A stretch of DNA of 5,070 nucleotides from Clostridiaceae bacterium (GCA_003527145.1 DPSW01000079.1:1-5070); one strand, 5' to 3'. Shown: positions 1-4,859, numbered from the stretch's first letter. Made by a program: numbers and translations. The notes: generated from the letters alone by a model not told the origin.

Positions 1-1
1 T

Positions 2-637
2 AAATCTATTGCAGAGATTGGTTTACCGGCTGCGCTTGAAAAACTATTTATGCGCTTTGGACAGCTTATCTATGGAGGGATGATCGTAAAGATTGGCACC
101 GAAGCCTATGCAGCTCATAATATAGCAGGAACCATAGAAACATTTTCTTACTTGCCTGGAATGGGCTTTGGAGTAGCAGCTGCTGCTTTAGTCGGGCAAA
201 ACCTCGGTGCTAATAGAAAAGATATGGCTCAGAAGCTTGGATTTATGTCTTATTTATTGTCTGCAGGATTTATGATGATAGCAGGTGCTATTTTCTATCT
301 GTTTGCGATCCCACTTGCTAAAATCTTCAGCACAGACCAAGAAGTGATTGACATGGCTGTTAAAGTTTTAAGGATTATAGCATTGGTTCAGCCTTTTGTA
401 TGCTCAACTCTTGTAATCACCTCAGCATTGCAAGGGGCAGGAGATACAAAGTTCCCAATGTGTTCAACCTTGATTGGTATATGGGGATTCCGAGTGTTAG
501 GCGTATATATATTAGGACTTAAGTTAAAAATGGGGCTGGTTGGTGTATGGCTGGCAATTTCTGTAGATTTAATAATAAGAGGAATTATCTTGATGATTCG
601 CTTTATGAACGGTAAATGGAAAGATAAAAAAATATGA
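2..637 (+). CDS. MATE family multidrug/Na+ efflux transporter, C-terminal part (5' end outside window)
   Basis: This is the back half of a polytopic inner-membrane antiporter of the MATE family, which exports cationic drugs or metabolites in exchange for Na+ or H+. The frame is open from position 2 (KSIAEIGLPAALEKLF), so the ATG at 50 is an internal Met and not the start. The visible part is 211 residues, against about 450 for the family, and corresponds to the C-terminal six-helix bundle. Family hallmarks are GLPAALEKLFMRFGQLIY at the start of the second bundle, AYAAHNIAGTIE, the signature VAAAALVGQNLGA (visible residues about 58-70), and ALQGAGDTKFPM near the middle. It ends in a basic tail, KWKDKKI, typical of a cytosolic C-terminus. 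The csoR-like gene follows after 31 nt with no terminator between them, so co-transcription is likely. The substrate cannot be read from the sequence. Confidence 0.93.
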   Translation, partial: KSIAEIGLPAALEKLFMRFGQLIYGGMIVKIGTEAYAAHNIAGTIETFSYLPGMGFGVAAAALVGQNLGANRKDMAQKLGFMSYLLSAGFMMIAGAIFYLFAIPLAKIFSTDQEVIDMAVKVLRIIALVQPFVCSTLVITSALQGAGDTKFPMCSTLIGIWGFRVLGVYILGLKLKMGLVGVWLAISVDLIIRGIILMIRFMNGKWKDKKI

Positions 638-668
638 TAGGTATTTTAATAAAAGGAGTGAAGTCTAT

Positions 669-941
669 ATGAATGAACATAATCATCCTCATCATAAACA
701 GATTATTAACAGAATGTCGAGGATTATCGGACATGCAGAGGCAATAAAAAGAATGTTGGAAGAAGGAAGGGACTGCAGCGAAGTGCTTATACAAATAGCA
801 GCGGTCAGGTCTGCGCTTAATAGTGCCGGAAAATTAATTTTAGAAGATCATATAAATCATTGTGTTTTGGAGGCTATTGAAAATAAGGATAATGAACCGC
901 TGGAAAAATTAAATACTGCCATAGATAAGTTTATCAAGTGA
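669..941 (+). CDS. csoR: CsoR/RcnR-family (DUF156) metal-sensing transcriptional repressor
   Basis: This 90-residue all-helical cytosolic DNA-binding protein belongs to the CsoR/RcnR/FrmR family, whose members repress metal, sulfide or formaldehyde response genes and leave DNA on binding their ligand. The start is fixed by AAAAGGAG at 651-658, ending 10 nt before the ATG. The core motif DCSEVLIQIAAVRSAL lies at about residues 35-50 and DHINHC at 60-65. The ligand positions are Cys36, His61 and Cys65, the same residues and numbering as the Cu(I) site of Mycobacterium tuberculosis CsoR; RcnR has His at the last position and CstR lacks the His. The N-terminus adds His4, His6, His8 and His9, which recalls the extra N-terminal His ligands of Ni/Co sensors (RcnR, InrS), so nickel is a possible alternative. 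No copZ or copA is visible; the gene follows a MATE pump and is closed by the terminator at 999-1026. The family call is firm; the metal is inferred. Confidence 0.9.
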   Translation: MNEHNHPHHKQIINRMSRIIGHAEAIKRMLEEGRDCSEVLIQIAAVRSALNSAGKLILEDHINHCVLEAIENKDNEPLEKLNTAIDKFIK

Positions 942-998
942 TTATTACATAGTGCATACTTGATATATATGTACAAATGGCTGCTAAATGTAAAATAG

Positions 999-1026
999 AC
1001 AAGTCTTAAAAAAGACTTGTTTTTTT
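999..1026 (+). terminator. Rho-independent terminator after the MATE-csoR unit
   Basis: A perfect 9-bp inverted repeat, ACAAGTCTT (999-1007) and AAGACTTGT (1012-1020), encloses an AAAA loop and runs into seven T (1020-1026). It lies 57 nt after the csoR stop on the same strand. The stem is not very GC-rich, but perfect pairing and the T tract make this a textbook intrinsic terminator. Confidence 0.9.
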
Positions 1027-1109
1027 GAATTCATAGAACTTTAATAAGCTTATATTTATATAGAAAAAGCTAGAAATGTATGGTAAAGTTTAGGTATTAA
1101 AATTAACAA

Positions 1110-1138
1110 TTGGAATTTAATTTTTATAGATATATATA
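1110..1138 (+). promoter_or_regulatory. Possible sigma-70/SigA promoter for the VOC gene
   Basis: TTGGAA (1110-1115) and TATATA (1133-1138) are separated by exactly 17 bp, a plausible housekeeping promoter. A transcript from it would carry the palindromic repeat (1179-1246) in its leader before the gene at 1293. The region is so AT-rich that chance matches are easy, so confidence is low. Apart from this site, the terminator and the repeat, I see nothing in the 942-1292 gap. Confidence 0.3.
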
Positions 1139-1178
1139 ACGCAATAAATGCATTTGTAGTTTTAAAAAGGCATATGCC

Positions 1179-1246
1179 GTCATTCTGAGCGTATGCGAAG
1201 AATCTTAGCCAGATTCTTCACTCCACTTTGTTTCGTTCAGAATGAC
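1179..1246 (+). repeat. Palindromic dispersed repeat, full copy (GTCATTCTGAGCG...GAAGAATCT type)
   Basis: The outer arms GTCATTCTGA (1179-1188) and TCAGAATGAC (1237-1246) are perfect 10-bp inverted repeats. The inner arms GAAGAATCT (1197-1205) and AGATTCTTC (1211-1219) form a 9-bp hairpin with a 5-nt loop; the stretches between are unpaired and of unequal length (8 and 17 nt). It encodes nothing and lies between the csoR terminator and the VOC gene. A diverged half copy lies inverted at 4745-4772. From memory, motifs of the form GTCATTCTGAGCGAAGCGAAGAATCT recur in intergenic regions of many bacterial genomes, Clostridia among them, which suggests a REP/MITE-like element; I cannot verify copy number here. 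Confidence 0.8.
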
Positions 1247-1292
1247 AGTTTTGTAAAATATTTAGTGCGATTTATATAGAAAGGAAGAAAAA

Positions 1293-1646
1293 ATGATCTT
1301 AGGAGAAGTCTGTTTAGAAACAAATGACGTAATAAAAATGGCTGATTTCTATAGAAAAATCTTAAACATTCCTTCAGACTGTAAAGATGAAGTGCATCAG
1401 TTTATTATCACGGAAGGCACAACATTGAGCATTTACAATAATGGAGAAGCGAAGAATAATCAGAACCAGAATATCAGCATTGCTTTTACTGTTGATGATG
1501 TAGATGCAGAATATGAGAGGTTGCTGGGGCTAGGCATAGATATTATTGATGCTCCTAAATTGCAGCCGTGGGGAGCAAAAAACATGCATTTTTGCGACCC
1601 TGACGGCAATCATATATACTTCAGGAGTATCCCTGAATGCTTATGA
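1293..1646 (+). CDS. VOC (glyoxalase/bleomycin-resistance/dioxygenase fold) family protein
   Basis: This 117-residue cytosolic protein is a single VOC domain of two beta-alpha-beta-beta-beta modules. AAGGA at 1281-1285, 7 nt before the ATG, fixes the start. Module one is VCLETNDVIKMADFYRKIL (residues 6-24) followed by strands around FIITEGTTLSIYN (37-49). Module two is ISIAFTVDDVDAEYERLLGLG (61-81), then WGAKNMHFCDPDGNHIYF (93-110) with the hallmark DPDGN turn. The places where metal-dependent members carry ligands look substituted: Glu5 where the first His is common, Ser62 where HIAF is common, and Tyr109 where the final Glu (DPDGN.IEF) is common. A binding or resistance role, or an unusual enzyme, therefore seems more likely than glyoxalase I. 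It is probably transcribed alone. The substrate is unknown. Confidence 0.87.
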   Translation: MILGEVCLETNDVIKMADFYRKILNIPSDCKDEVHQFIITEGTTLSIYNNGEAKNNQNQNISIAFTVDDVDAEYERLLGLGIDIIDAPKLQPWGAKNMHFCDPDGNHIYFRSIPECL

Positions 1647-1724
1647 TATGTTGAGCAGCATGGGAAGAAAGGTACAAAGCCTTGTAAATTCATTGCTCAC
1701 ATATTTTGAGCAGAGGAATTCGGC

Positions 1725-1820
1725 ATGTTGCCCATATTAATCGACAGGTATGATATAAAGGATATAAAAAGCAAATATGCTATAATCAAATCATTAGGTG
1801 AACTGTTGGAATTATTATGA
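1725..1820 (+). other. Doubtful 31-codon ORF between the VOC gene and lysO
   Basis: An ATG at 1725 follows AGAGGA (1712-1717) at 7-nt spacing and opens a frame of 31 codons ending in TGA at 1818-1820, beginning MLPILIDRYDIKDIK and ending in a helical, leucine-rich tail (SLGELLELL). The reading is protein-like (alternating charged and hydrophobic residues), and an in-frame stop lies just upstream at 1707-1709. I do not recognise it. It overlaps the TATAAT proposed for lysO, so it may be a small gene, the remnant of a larger one, or chance. The rest of the 1647-1864 gap shows only a 6-bp hairpin (TGCTCA/TGAGCA, 1694-1712) with no T tract. Confidence 0.15.
1778..1786 (+). promoter_or_regulatory. 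Extended -10 promoter, probably for lysO
   Basis: TGCTATAAT is a perfect extended -10 element (TGN plus TATAAT, hexamer at 1781-1786), 78 nt upstream of the lysO ATG. No good -35 hexamer lies 16-18 bp upstream, which extended -10 promoters tolerate. The leader of about 70 nt is too short for a lysine (L-box) riboswitch, so no riboswitch control is apparent. Confidence 0.5.
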
Positions 1821-1864
1821 TGGGAATGTGAAGATAGAGGTAAAGAGAATGGAGGTGCTCTTAA

Positions 1865-2821
1865 ATGACATGGATGCCCTTTTTATGCCTTGCGGCAGGT
1901 TTTTTTATAGGTACGCGCAGCTTGGCGGAAAGAACATTGAAAAGGATTGATGTTATAATTAATATCGCTTTGGTTGTGCTTATGCTCACCATCGGAATGA
2001 ATATAGGCACAAATCCTTCGGTTATGTCAAACCTGCACTCTATAGGTTTAAATTGTCTTGCCATATCTTTATGTGCCATTGCCTTCAGCGTCCTTTTTAC
2101 GGCAATAACGGAGAAAACTGTGCTGCCGCTGGAAAAGCTGAGGGATAAGCTTTCAGCGGAGAATATCAATATAAACAGCGAAATCGATATTTCCCAAGAA
2201 GAGAAAGATAAAAATTCACTGCTGATCTGGCTTATGCCTGTCAGCATCGTTGTAGGTGTACTGCTCGGTTATCTTGTTATGCCCCACGCACTGCTCTTTA
2301 TACTCGATTATTTGCTGTTCGGCTCTCTGGTTATCCTTTATGCCAGTGTTGGCATAAGCCTGGGGTACAATAGAAAGGTTTTCAGATATATAAAGATACT
2401 CGGCTTTAGAGTCATCTATATTTCAATAGCGATTTTTTTGGGAAGTATTGCGGGGGGCTTTGCGGCAGGGACGATTTTTCATGTGCCCTTACATACTGCT
2501 GTAATGTCGGCAAGCGGGATGAGCTATTACAGCTTAACAGGAGCATATATGACGAGGGTTTACGGAATTGAGGCGGGCACATACGGGTTTGTTGTAAATG
2601 TAATGCGGGAATTTTTTACGGTATTGCTGCTGCCGCTGCTGATAAGGATCAGCACAGGCAGTCCGATTGCGGGAGGCGCTGCCGGCAATATGGATACCAT
2701 GCTTGTGCCTGTAACGAAATTTGTAGGAGTTGAGTTGGGGCTGGTCACTCTTATTACGGGAGCTATATTGACATTTGCGGTCCCCTTTATACTGCCTGTT
2801 TTATATGGCTTGTTTCTATAG
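1865..2821 (+). CDS. lysO: LysO-family (DUF340) lysine exporter
   Basis: This 318-residue inner-membrane protein matches the LysO/YbjE (DUF340, Lys_export) family, which exports L-lysine and toxic analogues such as thialysine in E. coli (299 residues there). GGAGGTG at 1851-1857, 7 nt before the ATG, sets the start. An N-terminal domain has three hydrophobic segments (about residues 4-17, 30-48, 60-81). A charged linker follows (about 83-117, rich in Glu, Lys and Asn). The C-terminal domain has segments near 120-138, 142-166, 180-204, 240-262 and 290-317. Family signatures are SASGMSYYSLTGAYM (215-229) and VVNVMREFFTVLLLPLL (243-259); Glu249 in NVMRE probably corresponds to the membrane-embedded Glu reported as important in E. 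coli LysO. A GG-rich stretch, SPIAGGAAGNMDTMLPV-like, at 266-282 also fits the family. It is likely transcribed from the extended -10 at 1778-1786. The family is clear; lysine as substrate is by homology. Confidence 0.9.
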   Translation: MTWMPFLCLAAGFFIGTRSLAERTLKRIDVIINIALVVLMLTIGMNIGTNPSVMSNLHSIGLNCLAISLCAIAFSVLFTAITEKTVLPLEKLRDKLSAENININSEIDISQEEKDKNSLLIWLMPVSIVVGVLLGYLVMPHALLFILDYLLFGSLVILYASVGISLGYNRKVFRYIKILGFRVIYISIAIFLGSIAGGFAAGTIFHVPLHTAVMSASGMSYYSLTGAYMTRVYGIEAGTYGFVVNVMREFFTVLLLPLLIRISTGSPIAGGAAGNMDTMLVPVTKFVGVELGLVTLITGAILTFAVPFILPVLYGLFL

Positions 2822-2892
2822 GCGATTGTGCGCATATGCAATGGCTGGCATTCAGCCAATGATGATCCAATGAGAAAAGCGGGGGAATATAA

Positions 2893-3072
2893 ATGTCATT
2901 TTGCATAGATTATTTAAATAGATATGTTTCGGATGTCGATAAATTTATAACTTTACAGTTTTATCTTAAAGATCCGGATGGATTCGAGGTCGATTTTATT
3001 CAATGGACTGATAAAGAAGGCTTCTATGATAATCTAAAGATGAAGAATAGACATTATAATATGACGTACTAA
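2893..3072 (+). pseudogene. VOC-fold remnant with large internal in-frame deletion
   Basis: A 59-codon frame starts at ATG 2893, preceded by the G-run at 2881-2885, and ends with TAA at 3070-3072. Its first ~19 residues (MSFCIDYLNRYVSDVDKFI) look like strand 1/helix 1 of a VOC domain. From residue 23 it jumps to FYLKDPDGFEVDFIQW, the last strand pair of such a domain with the DPDG turn. VOC domains are about 115-130 residues, so roughly 65-75 residues from the middle are absent while the frame is kept. Glu32 or Asp34 may sit where the C-terminal acidic metal ligand lies, but the rest of the site is gone. It could not fold as a normal VOC unit. It is either a decayed gene or a gene-internal deletion still translated. 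It stands 45 nt upstream of the GyrI-like gene. Confidence 0.65.
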
Positions 3073-3117
3073 TGTCATATTTGATTTGATAAGCTTAAAG
3101 AAAAAGGAGTGATTTAT

Positions 3118-3756
3118 ATGCCGGATAAACTTGATTACAAAAAAGAATACAAGGACCTCTATATGCCCAAGAATAAGCCGTCACTAATTGAAATACCTGC
3201 TATGAGCTTTATTAAGGTTAATGGCAAAGGCGGGCCGCAAAATGAGGAATATCAAAATGCCATATCTATTCTATATGGGCTGACATTTACGATCAAGATG
3301 AGCAAGATGGGCGGGAACCAGCCTCCCGGATATTTCGAATATGTTGTGCCTCCTCTGGAAGGATTATGGTGGTGTGAAGATGGAGGATTCGATTTTGAAA
3401 AGCGTGATTTATGGCGTTGGACTTCAATGATAAGGCAGCCGGAATTTGTCACTCCGGAAGTATTTGGGTGGGCAGTCGGGGAATGCAAAAGGAAAAAGCC
3501 CGAGCTTGATGTAAGCCTTGCAAAGCTCGAGGAATTTTCGGAGGGATTGTGTGTTCAGATGATGCATATAGGCCCTTATTCCGATGAGCCGGAATCAATA
3601 AAAATCATGAAGGCTTTCATGAAAGAAAATAACCTGACGGATGCAACAGGCATTGAGCGCAAGCATCATGAAATATATTTATCTGACCCGAGAAAAACAG
3701 CTCCTGAAAAGCTGAGGACCGTTCTAAGACATCCTGTGGAGCAGGGCATATTATAA
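3118..3756 (+). CDS. GyrI-like small-molecule-binding domain protein (SAV2435/COG4832 type)
   Basis: This 212-residue soluble protein belongs to the GyrI-like/SOUL-fold group of stand-alone ligand-binding proteins, related to the effector domain of AraC/MerR-type drug regulators but with no DNA-binding domain. I chose ATG 3118 because AAGGAG (3104-3109) lies 8 nt upstream; an in-frame GTG at 3109 overlaps that site. Typical features are the N-terminal LDYKKEYKDLYMPKNKPSLIEIPAMSF-type opening (residues 5-31), NGKGGPQ (35-41), the PPLEGLWW aromatic pocket (78-85), DLWRWTSMIRQPEFVT (97-112), and a C-terminal module with MMHIGPYSDEP (148-158) and HHEIYLSDPRKTAPEKL (183-199). Some GyrI-like proteins hydrolyse cyclopropanoid DNA-damaging compounds, and most have no known ligand. 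Glu185 and Trp84/Trp85 are candidates for pocket residues. The length is normal and the gene looks intact. It may be co-transcribed with the VOC remnant. The physiological ligand is unknown. Confidence 0.88.
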   Translation: MPDKLDYKKEYKDLYMPKNKPSLIEIPAMSFIKVNGKGGPQNEEYQNAISILYGLTFTIKMSKMGGNQPPGYFEYVVPPLEGLWWCEDGGFDFEKRDLWRWTSMIRQPEFVTPEVFGWAVGECKRKKPELDVSLAKLEEFSEGLCVQMMHIGPYSDEPESIKIMKAFMKENNLTDATGIERKHHEIYLSDPRKTAPEKLRTVLRHPVEQGIL

Positions 3757-3802
3757 GATAAGTCATCAGACAGCAAAAGGCCGGAAAGCGGGGTTATAGA
3801 TA

Positions 3803-4241
3803 ATGGGCAGTATTTTTAAGATATTTTTATTAGTTTTGTATTTAGTCCTTCTATCCTGGAGAATGTTTTTTTATGCATACAGCAATTTTTACAGAATCCC
3901 GGGGGGCCGGGCATATCAGTACAACTTGGTTCCGCTAAAGACCATATACAGCCTTATAGCCAGCTATTCCAGGTACGGATTTACTGTATGGGCATATAAC
4001 CTTTTCGGAAATATTGTTGTTTTTATGCCCCTTGGATTTTTGCTTGCAGCATTGCAAAAAAAAGAAGAGCAGTTTAGCGACTGTACTCATCTGCTCATTC
4101 TTCATCATTCTGTTTGCCGAATTTATGCAGCTTATCATGAAGGTAGGGGTTTTCGATATCGATGACATCATCTTAAATCTTATAGGCTGTCTTGCCGGCT
4201 TCCATGCCCATAGAATTTTAGCAAAGCATAAGCTTTGGTAA
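3803..4241 (+). pseudogene. VanZ-family membrane protein, broken by a one-base shift at an A8 run
   Basis: VanZ-like proteins are small integral membrane proteins; the founder gives low-level teicoplanin resistance. Here the protein lies in two frames. From ATG 3803 (G-run 3790-3793 as a weak ribosome site) it reads an N-terminal membrane segment (about residues 5-24), NLVPLKTI (41-48) and NLFGNIVVFMPLGFLLAALQ, then drifts into nonsense and stops at 4163-4165. The family continues one base later in the other frame: SSLATVLICSFFIILFAEFMQLI, GVFDIDDIILNLIGCLAG, ending HRILAKHKLW with TAA at 4239-4241. The switch falls at eight A (4056-4063); with seven A the frame is continuous and gives 145 residues, a normal VanZ size. 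The cause may be a true mutation, a sequencing or assembly error, or slippage. The FDIDD motif and flanking helices are preserved, so the shift is recent or not real. Confidence 0.88.
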
Positions 4242-4253
4242 AGGGTATGGCAC

Positions 4254-4655
4254 TTATATATGCGGTTTTAAGATACGGGAAAAGCAAGGAGGTATGATCA
4301 TGTCAGGGGATATTACTGTCAGAAAGTGTGATTCAAAGGATGAATCGGCCTTCAAATATGGTATATCGCTTATTAAGGTAATCCATACGTCACCCATTTT
4401 TATAGTTTGATATTTATGGGCGGCTATATCACGCATTCCGGAAATTGCTTTACATGGTATGTGGGTATAATTTGATTTTAATTCGTCTGTAAGGTTTTTA
4501 ACAAGTTCCCCAATAATGATAAGAGTCATAGAAGTGGCTCGTTTTGTTTTTTCATCAACAAGGAACATTTACATGTCAAATCCTTGTATCATATCTTCTA
4601 TAACATATATTTCTTCTATTATTTTATTTATTATAACGTAGATTTTATATGTTTT
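4254..4655 (-). pseudogene. hepT (DUF86/HEPN ribonuclease-type toxin) remnant with in-frame stop, no start and replaced C-terminus
   Basis: HepT is the HEPN RNase partner of the MntA nucleotidyltransferase in type VII toxin-antitoxin pairs. The open part (ATG 4568 to TAA 4256-4254, 104 codons) contains FLVDEKTKRAT, TLIIIGELVKNLTDELK, and GMRDIAAHKY with the HEPN RX4HXY signature (Arg46, His51, Tyr53), then VWITLISDIPYLK (61-73). The missing N-terminal helix is readable directly upstream in the same frame (IINKIIEEIYVIEDMIQGFDM, about 4634-4572, split in position only by my reading limits), interrupted by TAA at 4571-4569. No ATG opens that upstream stretch, and a further stop lies at 4658-4656. 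After residue 73 the family similarity ends at about 4350, where the DNA becomes the antisense of the truncated plus-strand gene. No mntA is present in the window. The catalytic motif is intact, but the protein is unlikely to be made or to fold normally. Confidence 0.75.
4300..4410 (+). pseudogene. Truncated 5' end of an unidentified gene (possibly GNAT acetyltransferase)
   Basis: A near-ideal ribosome site AAGGAGGT (4286-4293) precedes ATG 4300 by 6 nt, so a real gene once began here. Only about 18 codons (MSGDITVRKCDSKDESAF) look authentic. From about position 4350 the same DNA is better explained on the other strand as the C-terminal end of a HepT protein, and the frame stops at TGA 4408-4410 after 36 codons. 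The opening ITVRKCDSKDESAF resembles strand 1/helix 1 of GNAT N-acetyltransferases, but it is too short for a secure family call. It follows the VanZ pseudogene by 58 nt on the same strand. Confidence 0.5.
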
Positions 4656-4782
4656 CTAACCCCTGTTTATTGAGAAAAATTATAGTTAAAGCAAGCCCAA
4701 ATGGAAGTATAAGGTAGACAATGAACCGGAGACTACAGCATCTTAAAGATTCTTCGCTGCGCTCAGAGTGACGATTGCTCAA
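4645..4782 (-). other. Short hydrophobic reading frame upstream of the hepT remnant, doubtful
   Basis: A minus-strand frame, open from TTG 4782 and running through the repeat at 4745-4772, then reads RFIVYLILPFGLALTIIFL followed by NKQGLENI and TAA at 4647-4645. The stretch looks like a single membrane helix with a polar tail. There is no ribosome site or ATG, and AT-rich DNA readily encodes hydrophobic stretches, so it may be a fragment of a membrane protein cut by the repeat, or chance. I do not recognise it, and it is not an MntA C-terminus. Confidence 0.12.
4745..4772 (-). repeat. Half copy of the dispersed palindromic repeat, inverted
   Basis: The minus strand reads GTCACTCTGAGCG, then CAGCGAAGAATCTTT, which matches the left arm of the element at 1179-1206 except for one substitution (T to C at the fifth base), changes in the spacer triplet and a one-base indel. 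The right arm (AGATTCTTC...TCAGAATGAC) is absent, so this is a solo half-site. It lies between the hepT remnant and the gltX terminator. Confidence 0.7.
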
Positions 4783-4814
4783 TCATAATTTCGGTATCAA
4801 ATATGACACATAAC

Positions 4815-4850
4815 AAAAACCTGCTGGCAGCGTGTGCTGTCAGCAGGTTT
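4815..4850 (-). terminator. Rho-independent terminator of gltX
   Basis: On the minus strand, AAACCTGCTG (4850-4841) pairs perfectly with CAGCAGGTTT (4826-4817). An inner CAGC/GCTG stem and a 4-nt loop follow after a single A-C mismatch, and the 3' side continues as TTTTT to 4815. It begins 10 nt after the gltX stop codon. This is a very strong intrinsic terminator; on the plus strand only three T follow, so it works mainly for gltX. Confidence 0.93.
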
Positions 4851-4859
4851 GCATATCAT

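Noticed and set aside
603..794. Minus-strand frame of 63 codons across the MATE-csoR junction
   Set aside because: It overlaps two confident genes and has no motif.
1546..1740. Plus-strand 64-codon frame overlapping the end of the VOC gene
   Set aside because: Its first half is out-of-frame VOC sequence, its Cys-rich end matches nothing, and it has no ribosome site.
1831..1864. GAGGTGC-like stretch suggesting a lysine riboswitch before lysO
   Set aside because: It is simply the ribosome binding site; the L-box aptamer needs about 170 nt of folded leader with several conserved loops, which are not present.
1861..2247. Minus-strand frame of 128 codons opposite lysO
   Set aside because: It is the antisense of a well-supported LysO gene, has Ser/Phe-rich low-information composition, and shows no family similarity.
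2560..2859. Minus-strand frame of 99 codons opposite the 3' end of lysO
   Set aside because: It is a shadow of the LysO coding strand with no recognisable motif or ribosome site.
2839..2861. Hairpin TGGCTG-GCATT-CAGCCA just after lysO as a terminator
   Set aside because: The stem is only 6 bp with a mismatched 2-bp extension, and no T tract follows, so intrinsic termination is not supported.
3109..3117. GTG at 3109 as start of the GyrI-like gene
   Set aside because: It overlaps the AAGGAG ribosome site; ATG 3118 has correct 8-nt spacing and gives the usual family N-terminus.
3252..3488. Minus-strand frame of 78 codons inside the GyrI-like gene
   Set aside because: It is a shadow of an intact, family-matching plus-strand gene.
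4056..4063. Programmed ribosomal frameshifting in VanZ
   Set aside because: The needed shift is +1 (or -2); A-run slippery sites usually give -1, and no stimulatory site or stop-codon context is evident. Mutation or sequencing error is simpler.
3935..4171. Minus-strand 78-codon frame inside the VanZ pseudogene
   Set aside because: It is antisense to the VanZ halves, with no family similarity.
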